A stretch of DNA of 64,000 nucleotides from Gallionellaceae bacterium. Its GTDB lineage: Bacteria > Pseudomonadota > Gammaproteobacteria > Burkholderiales > Thiobacillaceae. The position numbers and the translations under genes are program-made. The notes below the pieces were generated by a model, which ran no database searches, was not told the DNA's origin, and was given only the letters and a program-made list of their open reading frames with translations. Below, piece by piece: positions 15,227 to 23,552 of this stretch (the stretch's first letter is position 1; every line of letters begins with the position of its first letter). The stretch covers positions 62,001-126,000 of the forward strand of contig JAQTLN010000006.1 in the NCBI GenBank assembly GCA_028714875.1, given 5' to 3'.

Positions 15227-15293
15227 CCCTTGCGGGGAAATCATCCCGCAAGGGGCATGGTTTCCCCGTTTTTTTTCTTCTGGAGAAACCATC
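15227..15293 (+). promoter_or_regulatory. Short two-hairpin, SD-sequestering leader of the helicase gene
   Basis: Hairpin 1: CCCTTGCGGG (15227-15236) with CCCGCAAGGG (15245-15254), perfect. Hairpin 2: ATGGTTTC (15257-15264) with GAAACCAT (15285-15292) around a run of eight T. Confidence 0.73.
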
Positions 15294-17912
15294 ATGAGTG
15301 CAATCATAGAAAACCTGGCCGCCACCGATCTGCACGGCCAACTTAGCAACCGGTGCGTCGACTACCCGCTCTACAGCCAGGAACAGGTGGAAGACAAGCT
15401 GGTCGTGGCAAAGCTCTTCAACATCGCCGGCGGCGGCACCTGGTGGATCACCGAATACGATCCCAAGGACCACCTCGCAAGAGGCTATGTCACCGGCATG
15501 GACTACGACGAATGGGGCTACAGCTCCATCGACGAGATGGCCGAGCTGCGCTGGAACGGCATCCCGCGCATCGAGGTCGACCTGTACTTCAATCCAGCCC
15601 GGTTTTCTGAAATCGACTTCGAGACGGGGCAAGCCAGGAAACCAGAAACATTGGATGACCAGGTGGCCGATGCCGATGCCGGCGGGGAAGTCCTTCCGCT
15701 GACCGCCTTCATCGAGGAGTTCGGCGCGAGCCTGTTGGATGCGGTCCGTGAGCAGAATCCGCCGGTGTACTGTGGTGATGTCAACCCGACCCGCGAAGCG
15801 GTGATGGATGGCCTGTTGCGCAATCCGTTCGGCGCCCAACGCGAAGTCGTCCAGGCCGTCACCCGTCTGTTGATTGACGAGGGCGAACCGGCTTCGGTCA
15901 TCAATGCCGAAATGGGTACCGGCAAGACCATGATGGCCATCGCTGCGGCGGCCGTGATGCACCAGGAAGGTTTCGGCCGCTGCCTGGTCATCGCGCCGCC
16001 GCACCTGGTCTACAAGTGGCGGCGGGAAATCCGCGAAACGGTGCCTGGTGCCAGGGTGTGGATCCTCAACGGACCCGATACCCTCAAGAAGCTGCTGCAA
16101 TTGCGTGCGATGCTGGAAAAGCCGACGGTCCCTGAGTTCTTCATCATGGGCCGTGTTCGGATGCGCATGGGCTTCAACTGGCGGCCCGCCTTCGCGGTGA
16201 AACGTGCATTGGTGGCTGAACCGATGGGCGGCAAGGTGGCGATGTCCTATGCCACCTGTCCGCGTTGTGGTGATTTCATCAAGGACGAGGAAGACCGGCC
16301 GCTGCCGGTCGAACTCGCGAAGCTCCGTCTGGATCGGGAGCGTACAAGCTGCAAGTCATGCGGTGAGCGTCTCTGGACCTTGGCGGCACGTGGCCAGGCG
16401 CAGAAATCGGCGCGAGACATGGTGAGCGAGGCCCTGACGCAGATCCCCACCATCGGGGGCAAGACGGCCGAAAGGCTGCTGGCCACCTTCGGCGAGGAAA
16501 TGCTCTCCGGCATGTTGGGAGACAACGTCTACGAGTTCATCAACCTGATGAACGACGAGGGCGACCTGTTTTTCAGCGACCGCCAGGCCAAGCGCATGGA
16601 ACGCGCCATGGCCAACATGGAGTTTTCGTTCGGCCAGGGCGGCTATCAGCCGACCGAGTTCATCAAGCGGTATCTCCCGCAGGGCTATTTCAGCCTGGCA
16701 GTGTTTGATGAGGCGCATGAGTACAAAAACGAAGGTTCTGCCCAGGGCCAAGCCATGGGGGTGCTGGCGCGCAAGTGCCGGAAGACCATCCTGCTGACCG
16801 GAACCTTGATGGGTGGTTATGCCGACGATCTGTTCCACCTGCTCCACCGGCTGGATCCGGGGCAGATGATCGACGACGGCTACGCCTATAACGCCCGCCG
16901 CAGTCTGGGCGGCGCCGGCATGGCCTTCATGCGTGAGCATGGCGTACTCATCGATGTGTTCAAGGACACGAACGATGGCTCGCACCGCACCGCGAAGGGC
17001 AAGAGGCAGTCGCAACGCACCAAGAAAGGCCCTGGTTTCGGCCCCAAAGGGATCATGCGCTACGTGGTACCCATCACGGCCTTCCTGAAACTGCGCGATA
17101 TTGGCGCCAACGTGTTGCCTCCCTACCGGGAGCACTTCGTCGGCGTATCCATGCGTGAAGACCAGTATCTGGCCTATCGCAAACTGGAAGACACACTCAG
17201 GACGATCCTGTCCAAGGCGCTGGTCTGTGGCGACACGAGCTTGCTCGGCGTGGTGTTGAACGTGCTGCTGGCCTGGCCGGATTGCGCGTTTCGCGACGAA
17301 CTGGTGCGCCACCCGCGCACGCGGGCGCAACTGGCCTACGTGCCGGCGGTGCTGCGACCTGGTGAAGCCGGTCCCAAGGAAGAAAAACTTCTTGAGATCT
17401 GCCGAGCCGAAAAGGCGCGTGGCCGCCGCGTCCTGGTCTACACGGTCTACACGGGCACGCGGGACACCACCGCGCGCCTTAAAGCCCAGTTGGATCAGGC
17501 GGGCTTCAAGGTGGCCGTACTGCGGGCGAGCGTGGATGCGAGCAAGCGGGAAGACTGGTTGTTCGAGCAGGTCGATCGTGGGATGGACATCATCATCACC
17601 AACCCCGAGCTGGTGAAAACCGGCCTCGACATGCTGGAGTTCCCAACCATCGTGTTCATGCAGTCTGGGTACAACGTCTACACCCTGCAACAGGCTGCCC
17701 GCCGTAGCTGGCGGATTGGCCAGAAGGTGGAGGTGGACGTGTACTTCCTGGGTTACGAGGGCTCCGCCCAAATGACCTGTCTGTCGCTCATGGCCAAAAA
17801 AATCGCGGTGGCGCAATCCACCAGCGGCGACATGCCCGAGAGTGGACTCGACGTTCTCAACCAGGGCGGTGAGTCCATCGAAGTGGCCCTGGCCAGGCAA
17901 CTGGTTGGCTAA
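15294..17912 (+). CDS. SNF2-type superfamily 2 helicase with zinc-ribbon insert, 872 aa
   Basis: An ATP-driven DNA translocase/helicase. Walker A GTGKT is at about 208-212, the DEAH box at 472-475, and motif VI (RRSWRIGQ) near 801-808; the RIGQ ending is typical of SNF2 proteins. Between the first motifs is an insert with CPRCG (from C322) and CKSCG (from C353), a likely zinc ribbon. The N-terminal 200 residues are of unknown fold. Mobile-element copies probably help replication or remodel protein-DNA complexes during transfer. The SD is sequestered in the upstream leader and a strong terminator follows. Confidence 0.85.
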   Translation: MSAIIENLAATDLHGQLSNRCVDYPLYSQEQVEDKLVVAKLFNIAGGGTWWITEYDPKDHLARGYVTGMDYDEWGYSSIDEMAELRWNGIPRIEVDLYFNPARFSEIDFETGQARKPETLDDQVADADAGGEVLPLTAFIEEFGASLLDAVREQNPPVYCGDVNPTREAVMDGLLRNPFGAQREVVQAVTRLLIDEGEPASVINAEMGTGKTMMAIAAAAVMHQEGFGRCLVIAPPHLVYKWRREIRETVPGARVWILNGPDTLKKLLQLRAMLEKPTVPEFFIMGRVRMRMGFNWRPAFAVKRALVAEPMGGKVAMSYATCPRCGDFIKDEEDRPLPVELAKLRLDRERTSCKSCGERLWTLAARGQAQKSARDMVSEALTQIPTIGGKTAERLLATFGEEMLSGMLGDNVYEFINLMNDEGDLFFSDRQAKRMERAMANMEFSFGQGGYQPTEFIKRYLPQGYFSLAVFDEAHEYKNEGSAQGQAMGVLARKCRKTILLTGTLMGGYADDLFHLLHRLDPGQMIDDGYAYNARRSLGGAGMAFMREHGVLIDVFKDTNDGSHRTAKGKRQSQRTKKGPGFGPKGIMRYVVPITAFLKLRDIGANVLPPYREHFVGVSMREDQYLAYRKLEDTLRTILSKALVCGDTSLLGVVLNVLLAWPDCAFRDELVRHPRTRAQLAYVPAVLRPGEAGPKEEKLLEICRAEKARGRRVLVYTVYTGTRDTTARLKAQLDQAGFKVAVLRASVDASKREDWLFEQVDRGMDIIITNPELVKTGLDMLEFPTIVFMQSGYNVYTLQQAARRSWRIGQKVEVDVYFLGYEGSAQMTCLSLMAKKIAVAQSTSGDMPESGLDVLNQGGESIEVALARQLVG

Positions 17913-17967
17913 TTCCTGTAGTCGATGCGTGCCCGGTTATCCGGGTGCGCTGGCTGTTGCGATCTTG

Positions 17968-17991
17968 AACCTCCTTCGGGAGGTTTTTTTT
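17968..17991 (+). terminator. Intrinsic terminator after the helicase gene
   Basis: AACCTCC-TTCG-GGAGGTT followed by a run of T (eight in all). It ends the plus-strand accessory block. Confidence 0.88.
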
Positions 17992-18104
17992 CGTCCGCGA
18001 GATTTGATCGACTCATGCTTGTTAAGATTCGGCGAGAATTGATAAAAACAGCAGGGATAAGCCGGCAACGACTGGGCGCTACGCCGTGGCTTGCATACCA
18101 AACA

Positions 18105-19070
18105 ATGACTACAACGCATTCCAATGTCTCGCTATCCATCCAGATCGACGTATTCCTGTTGGCCCTGGAAGCACGCCAGTACAGTCCTGCCACCGTTTCC
18201 ACCTATGCCATCGACCTGGCGCATTTAATGGAACGGGTTGGGGATGTCGATCCCACCGGGCTTTCAAGCCACGACATTCGCCGTGCCCTGGCAACGCTGC
18301 ATGGGCGTGGATACCAGCCCAGAACTTTGGCGCGCACCCTTTCTGCATGGCGTAGCTTCTTCAAACATCTGGTGCATCTGGAGCTGGTTCAGGTCAATCC
18401 AGGTATCGGTATTCGCCCGCCCAAGGGAGACAAGAGGCTGCCCAACGCGCTTTCTGTTGGCGATATGGCGAAGCTCCTGGATGGACCTGTGGAGGGCGTT
18501 TTGGAAATTCGTGACCAGGCCATGTTCGAGCTGATGTATTCCTCCGGCCTGCGCCGCGCGGAGCTGATCGGATTGCACCTGGATAGTGTCGATCTGCGCG
18601 AGGGCGAGGTAAGGGTCATCGGCAAAGGGGGGCGCACTCGCATTGTTCCGGTCGGCAAGAAAGCGGTGGCGGCAACACAGCATTGGCTGGCCCGGCGTAG
18701 CGAGCTGGCGCCCGACACATCTGCCCTGTTCGTGGGTATACGGGGTGATCGAATCGGCGCCAGCGCGCTACGCCTGGCGTTGAACCGACTTGCTGAAAAG
18801 CGAGGGGTAATGGCGCGCGTGCATCCTCATGCTTTGCGCCACTCATTTGCCTCCCATATGCTGCAATCCTCCGGAAATCTTCGTGCCGTCCAAGAAATGC
18901 TCGGCCACTCCAGCGTGAGCACAACGCAGATATACACCCACCTGGACATGACCCATCTGCGCCGCGCCTACCAAGAGGCGCATCCAAGGGCATTGAAACG
19001 GAAACAGGCTGCCGAATCTCTCAGTGAAGAGGCAGAAACAGACGCAGCACATCAGCCCCCGGCGGTGTGA
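18105..19070 (+). CDS. xerC: XerC-like tyrosine recombinase, 321 aa
   Basis: A phage-integrase-family recombinase with an N-terminal SAM-like domain (EARQYSPATVSTYAIDLAH) and a catalytic domain. Catalytic residues read as R150 (SSGLRRAEL), H242-x-x-R245 (HPHALRHSF), H268 (LGHSS) and the nucleophile Y277 (IYTHL). Start 18105 is chosen because the homology begins soon after it and the total length fits XerC (about 300); no clear SD is seen, so starts further upstream (18015) remain possible. On a mobile element it may resolve multimers or integrate; no attachment site or tRNA is visible nearby. Confidence 0.85.
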   Translation: MTTTHSNVSLSIQIDVFLLALEARQYSPATVSTYAIDLAHLMERVGDVDPTGLSSHDIRRALATLHGRGYQPRTLARTLSAWRSFFKHLVHLELVQVNPGIGIRPPKGDKRLPNALSVGDMAKLLDGPVEGVLEIRDQAMFELMYSSGLRRAELIGLHLDSVDLREGEVRVIGKGGRTRIVPVGKKAVAATQHWLARRSELAPDTSALFVGIRGDRIGASALRLALNRLAEKRGVMARVHPHALRHSFASHMLQSSGNLRAVQEMLGHSSVSTTQIYTHLDMTHLRRAYQEAHPRALKRKQAAESLSEEAETDAAHQPPAV

Positions 19071-19401
19071 ACAGCCAGCCAAGCGCGCCACAGTTGAGAA
19101 CGACCGTGGCCCAGAAGGCAACCCGGAACGATAGCTTCCTGGATTTGTGGCGCAGCCGGTATTGAGCAACCAGCGCCCCAGGCCAGCCGCCGACTAGGCT
19201 GAGCAGGTGCAAGGTGCTCTCTTTGGTACGCCATCGCCCCCGCCTGGCGGCCGACTTGTCCATCGCGTAGGCGACATAGGTGATGAGGCTGCTGACCAGA
19301 TAAAGACCCAGCACCGCAATGGGCAACCTGCCCGCGATGGTGGACACAGCCACAAAAGCGAGGAAGGCGGTTGCCATGGCAACCGCGAATGTCCTGTTCA
19401 T
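19021..19401 (-). CDS. DUF1294 family membrane protein, 126 aa
   Basis: Several hydrophobic helices (AMATAFLAFVAVSTIAG; VLGLYLVSSLITYVAYAMDK) and the conserved-looking AARRGRWRTKESTLHLL, GGWPGALVAQ, HKSRK segments fit DUF1294, usually the C-terminal part of a cold-shock-domain fusion. Here the nucleic-acid-binding part is missing. The ATG at 19401 is preferred to a GTG at 19404. Its 3' end overlaps the convergent xerC end by 50 nt. Role unknown. Confidence 0.75.
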   Translation of the reverse strand: MNRTFAVAMATAFLAFVAVSTIAGRLPIAVLGLYLVSSLITYVAYAMDKSAARRGRWRTKESTLHLLSLVGGWPGALVAQYRLRHKSRKLSFRVAFWATVVLNCGALGWLFTPPGADVLRLFLPLH

Positions 19402-19411
19402 CACATCCCAC

Positions 19412-19462
19412 GAAAAAAGAAGGCGCCTCGCGGCGCCTTTGAAAAACCGCCGTTGCGGCGGT
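19412..19462 (-). terminator. Two tandem terminator-like hairpins reading on the minus strand
   Basis: On the minus strand ACCGCCG-CAA-CGGCGGT is followed by TTTTTC (19441-19462), then AAGGCGCC-GCGA-GGCGCCTT by CTTTTTTTC (19412-19439). They lie directly in front of the DUF1294 start, so they could attenuate its transcript. Confidence 0.55.
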
Positions 19463-19779
19463 CAGGGAGTAGCCGAATTCTAACTGAACGGGTAGACGAA
19501 CAAGTGCCCTGCGACAGTTCCAAAAACGGCCGTTTTCGGAACGGGCCGCGCACCCCTCCCTTACCCCCTCTCTACCGCCCGCAAAACGACACACAACCCA
19601 GTGTCGTTATCTGCATCCCTGAATACTCAACTTACTCAGGGATATGGGACGGTCCCGTGATCCAGGGCCAGGTCGCCGCCCTGCCTCACACAAATTAATT
19701 AATTAGTTAGTTCGTTTGTATGTTTGTTAGTTTATTCGTTGTGCTATAGTTGGGGCGTCAACCACCCCGGAGATGCGCC
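19463..19779. promoter_or_regulatory. Gene-free control region upstream of the KfrA-like gene, rich in inverted repeats
   Basis: It holds, in order: a 26-bp palindrome with one mismatch centred on AACGGCCGTT (19517-19542); AACGACAC/GTGTCGTT with an 8-nt gap (19585-19608); ATCCCTGA/TCAGGGAT (19614-19642); the 11-bp palindrome GGGACGGTCCC; and an AT-rich run of TTAG/TTTG-type tetranucleotides near 19687-19740. KfrA-type proteins autoregulate from such regions. No gene is seen here. Confidence 0.6.
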
Positions 19780-20856
19780 ATGCGCCCTGTCGAATTCACA
19801 CCCGAAGAAATCATTGCCGCTGGCGAGGCGCTGCAAGTCGCCGGCCGTAACGTCACAGGTTTCGCCCTCCGCCAGCGGGTCGGCGGTGGCAACCCGAACC
19901 GGCTCAAGCAAGTCTGGGATGAGCACCTGGCCAGCAAAACCGCGACGCAATCCGAGCCGGTGGCCGAATTGCCCGTCGAAGTGGCCGAGGAGGTCGGCAC
20001 TGTCACCAAGGCGCTTACCGAACGGATCTCAGTACTGGCCGTCGAGTTGAACGATCGGGCAGTGAAGGCTGCCGAGCGCCGGGTGGGGGAGATTGTCAGG
20101 GCCGCCGGCGAGCAGCGAGAGCAGGCCGAGCGCGAATTGGTCGACGCGGCACAGACGGTCGACGAACTGGAAGCGCGTTTGGATGAAGCGAGGACCGGGG
20201 CCGAGGCGTTGGAGAAACGCCTTTCTGAAGCTCTGGCAACTGGACAGGCGCAGGCTGTGGAACTCGCCCAATTGCGCGAGCGCCTCGCGGCCGCTGAACA
20301 AAGCGCTAAGTCTGCCAGTGAGCTGCACGTTACCGAGGTAACGCGGCTGAATGCGGCCTTCGAGGCGGAACGCGCACGCCACTTGCAAGAAGCCGAGCAA
20401 CTGCGCGCCGAACTGGCCGAACAGAAACAAATCAGCAAGGCCGCAGTTGCAGATAGCGACAAGGTCCGTGCCGACCTGGCGATTGCCAAGGCCAAGATCG
20501 AAGACGATCAGCACGAGTTCGAACGGCTGCGCACCGACCTCGAAGCTACTCGCAAGGCAGCGGCGGTCGAGATTGATCAGCTTCGCGCCGAGTTGGCGAC
20601 AGTGAAAGCCACCGCCGGCGCCGCCGAACTCACCCACCAGGAACAGCGCAAGACGGCTGCGCAGGAGGCCCACCGCGTGGCCGAGCGCCTGATGCGTGCC
20701 GAGACAGGCCGCGACGAGGCCCACAAAGAGGCTGGTCAGGCGCGAGAGGAAGTGGCGCGGCTGACTGGCCAGGTCGAGGCCATTGAACGTCAGAACAGCG
20801 CGTTGATGGCTACGCTGGGGCAACAACAGAACGAAACGGCCAAACCCAGGAAATAA
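19780..20856 (+). CDS. kfrA: KfrA-like DNA-binding coiled-coil protein, 358 aa
   Basis: The first 60 residues (RPVEFTPEEIIAAGEALQ; VTGFALRQRVGGGNPNRL) match the KfrA N-terminal DNA-binding domain, which reads GNP-x-x-L. From about residue 80 to the end it is one long alanine/glutamate/arginine-rich coiled coil. KfrA of IncP plasmids binds its own promoter and forms filaments that help partition. GGAG precedes the chosen ATG by seven bases; 19750 lacks one. The inverted repeats upstream are likely operators. Confident for the architecture, moderate for the function. Confidence 0.82.
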   Translation: MRPVEFTPEEIIAAGEALQVAGRNVTGFALRQRVGGGNPNRLKQVWDEHLASKTATQSEPVAELPVEVAEEVGTVTKALTERISVLAVELNDRAVKAAERRVGEIVRAAGEQREQAERELVDAAQTVDELEARLDEARTGAEALEKRLSEALATGQAQAVELAQLRERLAAAEQSAKSASELHVTEVTRLNAAFEAERARHLQEAEQLRAELAEQKQISKAAVADSDKVRADLAIAKAKIEDDQHEFERLRTDLEATRKAAAVEIDQLRAELATVKATAGAAELTHQEQRKTAAQEAHRVAERLMRAETGRDEAHKEAGQAREEVARLTGQVEAIERQNSALMATLGQQQNETAKPRK

Positions 20857-20876
20857 ACCTGCATAGGAGTTAAGCC

Positions 20877-21245
20877 ATGAGGAACATGAGCTTTGCGCTC
20901 ACCACGGAACAAGTGATGGACGGTACCAAGACTGTGACGCGCCGCCTTGGATGGCTGCACTTGAAACCCGGCGACAAAGTGCGCCCGGTGCTCAAGTGCA
21001 TGGGACTTCGTCCGGGAGAAAAGGTCGTGCCGCTGCGCGATCCGCTGACAACAGTGGGAAAACGCCGTGAGCCACTTCGGCGCTTGATTGATGAACCCGA
21101 ATACGGTCACGACGAATGCCGGCGCGAAGGCTTTCCACTCCTTTCACCGGCGGAGTTTGTCTCGATGTTCTGCGCTACTCACAAAGGCTGCACGCCCGAG
21201 ACGGTGGTCACACGCATCGAGTTCGATTATGGACAGGAAGGGTAA
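20877..21245 (+). CDS. ASCH-like domain protein, 122 aa
   Basis: Begins RNMSFALTTEQVMDGTKTVT followed by RRLGW, close to ASCH-fold proteins found in phages and plasmids (MxFxLTxxQ...KTVTRR). These are thought to bind RNA or modified nucleotides. LKPGDKVRPVLKCMGLRPGE matches the second half of the fold. The gene lies 20 nt after kfrA with TAGGAG upstream and is followed by a resolvase. Function inferred only from fold. Confidence 0.65.
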   Translation: MRNMSFALTTEQVMDGTKTVTRRLGWLHLKPGDKVRPVLKCMGLRPGEKVVPLRDPLTTVGKRREPLRRLIDEPEYGHDECRREGFPLLSPAEFVSMFCATHKGCTPETVVTRIEFDYGQEG

Positions 21246-21249
21246 CCAC

Positions 21250-21828
21250 ATGCTCATCGGCTACGCCCGCGTTTCGACCGCTGACCAGTCTCTGGACCCG
21301 CAGATCAATGCCCTGAATGCCGCAGGCTGCGAGAAGTTGTTCACCGACACGGCCAGCGGTGGCCGGATGGATCGCACCGGCCTCAAGGATGCCCTCTCCC
21401 ACCTGCGCGCCGGCGACGTCCTGGTTGTCTGGAAGTTGGACCGCCTCGGCCGCACCACGCGCGGCATGCTCGAATTCGCCAGCGACCTGGAAACCCGGAA
21501 GGTAGGCCTGAAAAGCCTGACCGACCACATCGACACTACCAGTGCCGCCGGCAGGATGTTTTTCACGCTCATGTCCGCTTTCGCGGAGATGGAGCGCGAG
21601 CTGATCCGCGAACGCACCCGTGCGGGTCTTGAGGTGGCCAGGTCGAGAGGAAGGAAAGGTGGCCGGCCGCCGGCGCTGACCCCGGAAAAGATCGAAGCGG
21701 CAAAGATCATGCTCAAGGATCCGAACATGACGGCTGTGGCAGTGGCCAAGGCCTTCAGTGTGTCGAAAACAACGCTGTACCGGAATGTGGGGAAGGTGAA
21801 GCCGGATCGGAGTCCGGGCAGAGGATGA
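21250..21828 (+). CDS. Serine recombinase (resolvase/invertase family), 192 aa
   Basis: YARVSTADQ places the nucleophile at S9 with R7; the catalytic arginines are in LDRLGRTTRG. The C-terminal third (GRKGGRPPALTPEKIEAAK; VAKAFSVSKTTLYRNV) is a helix-turn-helix of the Hin/Pin type. It would resolve element dimers or invert a segment. The short distance from the ASCH gene (4 nt) indicates co-transcription. No pair of res-like sites was identified with confidence. The start at 21250 is taken because the longer frame enters the upstream gene. Confidence 0.9.
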   Translation: MLIGYARVSTADQSLDPQINALNAAGCEKLFTDTASGGRMDRTGLKDALSHLRAGDVLVVWKLDRLGRTTRGMLEFASDLETRKVGLKSLTDHIDTTSAAGRMFFTLMSAFAEMERELIRERTRAGLEVARSRGRKGGRPPALTPEKIEAAKIMLKDPNMTAVAVAKAFSVSKTTLYRNVGKVKPDRSPGRG

Positions 21829-21871
21829 ACCCACTAAGAATGCTCTTCGAGATCGAGCACTATATCTAGTG

Positions 21872-21900
21872 TTGACAATGCGTTTCCTAGCATCTAAATA
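21872..21900 (+). promoter_or_regulatory. Sigma-70-type promoter of the ParB-like gene
   Basis: TTGACA (21872-21877), a 17-bp spacer and TAAATA (21895-21900). AGGGGAGGAAACAC precedes the ATG at 21927. Confidence 0.75.
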
Positions 21901-21926
21901 GTGTTTCTTCCTAGGGGAGGAAACAC

Positions 21927-23387
21927 ATGTCACGCGATAGCTTTTACCAAGTTCCCGATGTTCCAGTCGCTGATCTGTTGCTCGACACTTTCAATCCTCG
22001 CATCCGGCACGGACAGGACCAGAACGATTGCATCCACCGGCTACTGCGAGATCGCGCCAACTTCATCAACCTGTGCAAGGACATCGCCGCCCGTGGCCTA
22101 ACCCCAGAGCACATCCTTGTCTCGAAGAATGCGGATGGGAAATGGGTGGTGCGGGACGGAAATCGGCGCGTGGCCGCACTGAAACTTCTCAATACACCCA
22201 GTCAGGTGCACGCGGATACCGCACTGTTCAATACCCTGACCCGTGCCGCTGGTATGCCCGGCGTCAACATTCCGAGCCAGATCAACTGCTTGGCCTGCGA
22301 TGATGAGCAGATCATCCGGGATTACCTGGAACGCAAGCACACCGGTGCAAACCAGGGCATCGGCCAGAAGAACTGGACCGCGTTGCTGAAGTCGTTTTTC
22401 AATATCCAGGCCGATGCCCGCGATGACTATAAGCGTGCCGCACAGTTGTTGCTCTGGTTGGAAGAGCACGAATATGGTGGCGTTGATGATGACTTCTACA
22501 TCACCACCCTGCAGCGTGGACTCAACACCGACACCCTGGCTCTGATCGGTTTCGCAGTCCGTGACGACGACCTGGTGCCTATCCTGCCGGTTCACCAGGC
22601 CTATGACCTGGCGGCCAGGGTGGTCCGGGCAATCGGCTCAGGTGAGGTCAACGTCAAACGCGAAGAGGAGTCGGGATCCATAATTACCCCGGAGGCCCAA
22701 CTGGCCTTCTTCACCGCTGTCCGCAATGAAATCGGCCCACCCATCGCCGTAGCGACTCCGGTACCGGGCGATTCCGACCTGCAGCCCCTGACCGAACGAG
22801 CCGGGATCAGGCCGCCAGCGGCGCCCGCAGGAAACCAGAGCGCCACGGGAACACCCCCCCCTGCGATTGGCGGCCAGTGGGGTGCCACACCCCCGCCGGC
22901 CTCTATTCCCACCCGCCTGCCTGCCAGTCCAGCCACGGCGCCAAGGGACCGGAAATTCCTATTCGGTACAAGAAAGACTGCCTCGCCCGGGCTGAGCATC
23001 CCTCCCAGCGAGACAAAAGTTCAGACGATCATCGCCGAACTGCGCAAGCTGAACCCGCACGAAACATCGCTGGCCACGACGATGTTGCTGCGCGCCCTGA
23101 TCGAACTGAGCAACGATTATTACCGTGCACAGCATGACCTCCCCCCCAAAGAACAGACTGCTCTGCACAAAAGCATTGCTCACACCGCCAACCATATGGG
23201 CGATGCCAACATCTTGACGGAACCTGAACACACCGTTGTGATGAACTACACCCAAGGTTCGGAAGGTATGCTGCACATCAGAACCATCCAGGCCTACATC
23301 CATAGCACAGAGCACCACCCAAACGGCCAGGCCCTGAACACGATCTGGGACGACATCAGTTGTTTCGTGCGCGCTTGCTGGAAATAA
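21927..23387 (+). CDS. ParB/Srx-fold protein with C-terminal helical domain, 486 aa
   Basis: The N-terminal 150 residues include VPVADLLLDTFNPRI and GKWVVRDGNRRVAALKLL, the ParB/sulfiredoxin-type fold shared by partition proteins and some nucleases. A Pro/Gly/Ala-rich linker (about 285-360) leads to a helical C-terminal domain (ELRKLNPHETSLATTMLLRA; TEHHPNGQALNTIWDDI). No ParB helix-turn-helix is apparent, so a partition role is doubtful. It has its own promoter and is followed by a DUF3800 gene; such pairs are often in defence islands. Function is not established. Confidence 0.65.
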   Translation: MSRDSFYQVPDVPVADLLLDTFNPRIRHGQDQNDCIHRLLRDRANFINLCKDIAARGLTPEHILVSKNADGKWVVRDGNRRVAALKLLNTPSQVHADTALFNTLTRAAGMPGVNIPSQINCLACDDEQIIRDYLERKHTGANQGIGQKNWTALLKSFFNIQADARDDYKRAAQLLLWLEEHEYGGVDDDFYITTLQRGLNTDTLALIGFAVRDDDLVPILPVHQAYDLAARVVRAIGSGEVNVKREEESGSIITPEAQLAFFTAVRNEIGPPIAVATPVPGDSDLQPLTERAGIRPPAAPAGNQSATGTPPPAIGGQWGATPPPASIPTRLPASPATAPRDRKFLFGTRKTASPGLSIPPSETKVQTIIAELRKLNPHETSLATTMLLRALIELSNDYYRAQHDLPPKEQTALHKSIAHTANHMGDANILTEPEHTVVMNYTQGSEGMLHIRTIQAYIHSTEHHPNGQALNTIWDDISCFVRACWK

Positions 23388-23388
23388 A

Positions 23389-23552
23389 TTCCCCGAAAAA
23401 ATTTCGGAAAATAACTTCCGTGAAATTTTCACGCTATTATTCAAGCCGAGTCGGGAGCGCTGACCTTATTGCGGTGCGTTGGGCGTTTGCCCACCTGGCT
23501 TACCTTCTTCCACAGGTCGCGCTTGCGCGGCCTGTTTCATTTGGAGCGGGAC
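23389..23552 (+). ncRNA. Structured leader of the DUF3800 gene
   Basis: Contains CCGAAA/TTTCGG, CGTGAAA/TTTCACG, then GGGC-GTTT-GCCC and CAGG-CGCGC/GCGCG-CCTG (the last with symmetric single-base bulges) just before TTTCATTTGGAGCGGGAC and the ATG. I recall several published candidate RNA motifs located upstream of DUF3800 genes (DUF3800-I and following). Whether this matches one of them needs a covariance-model search. Confidence 0.55.

Noticed and set aside
18105-19070. XerC-like recombinase as the ICE integrase marking an element end
   Set aside because: No tRNA, direct repeat or chromosomal gene is next to it, and element-type genes lie on both sides.
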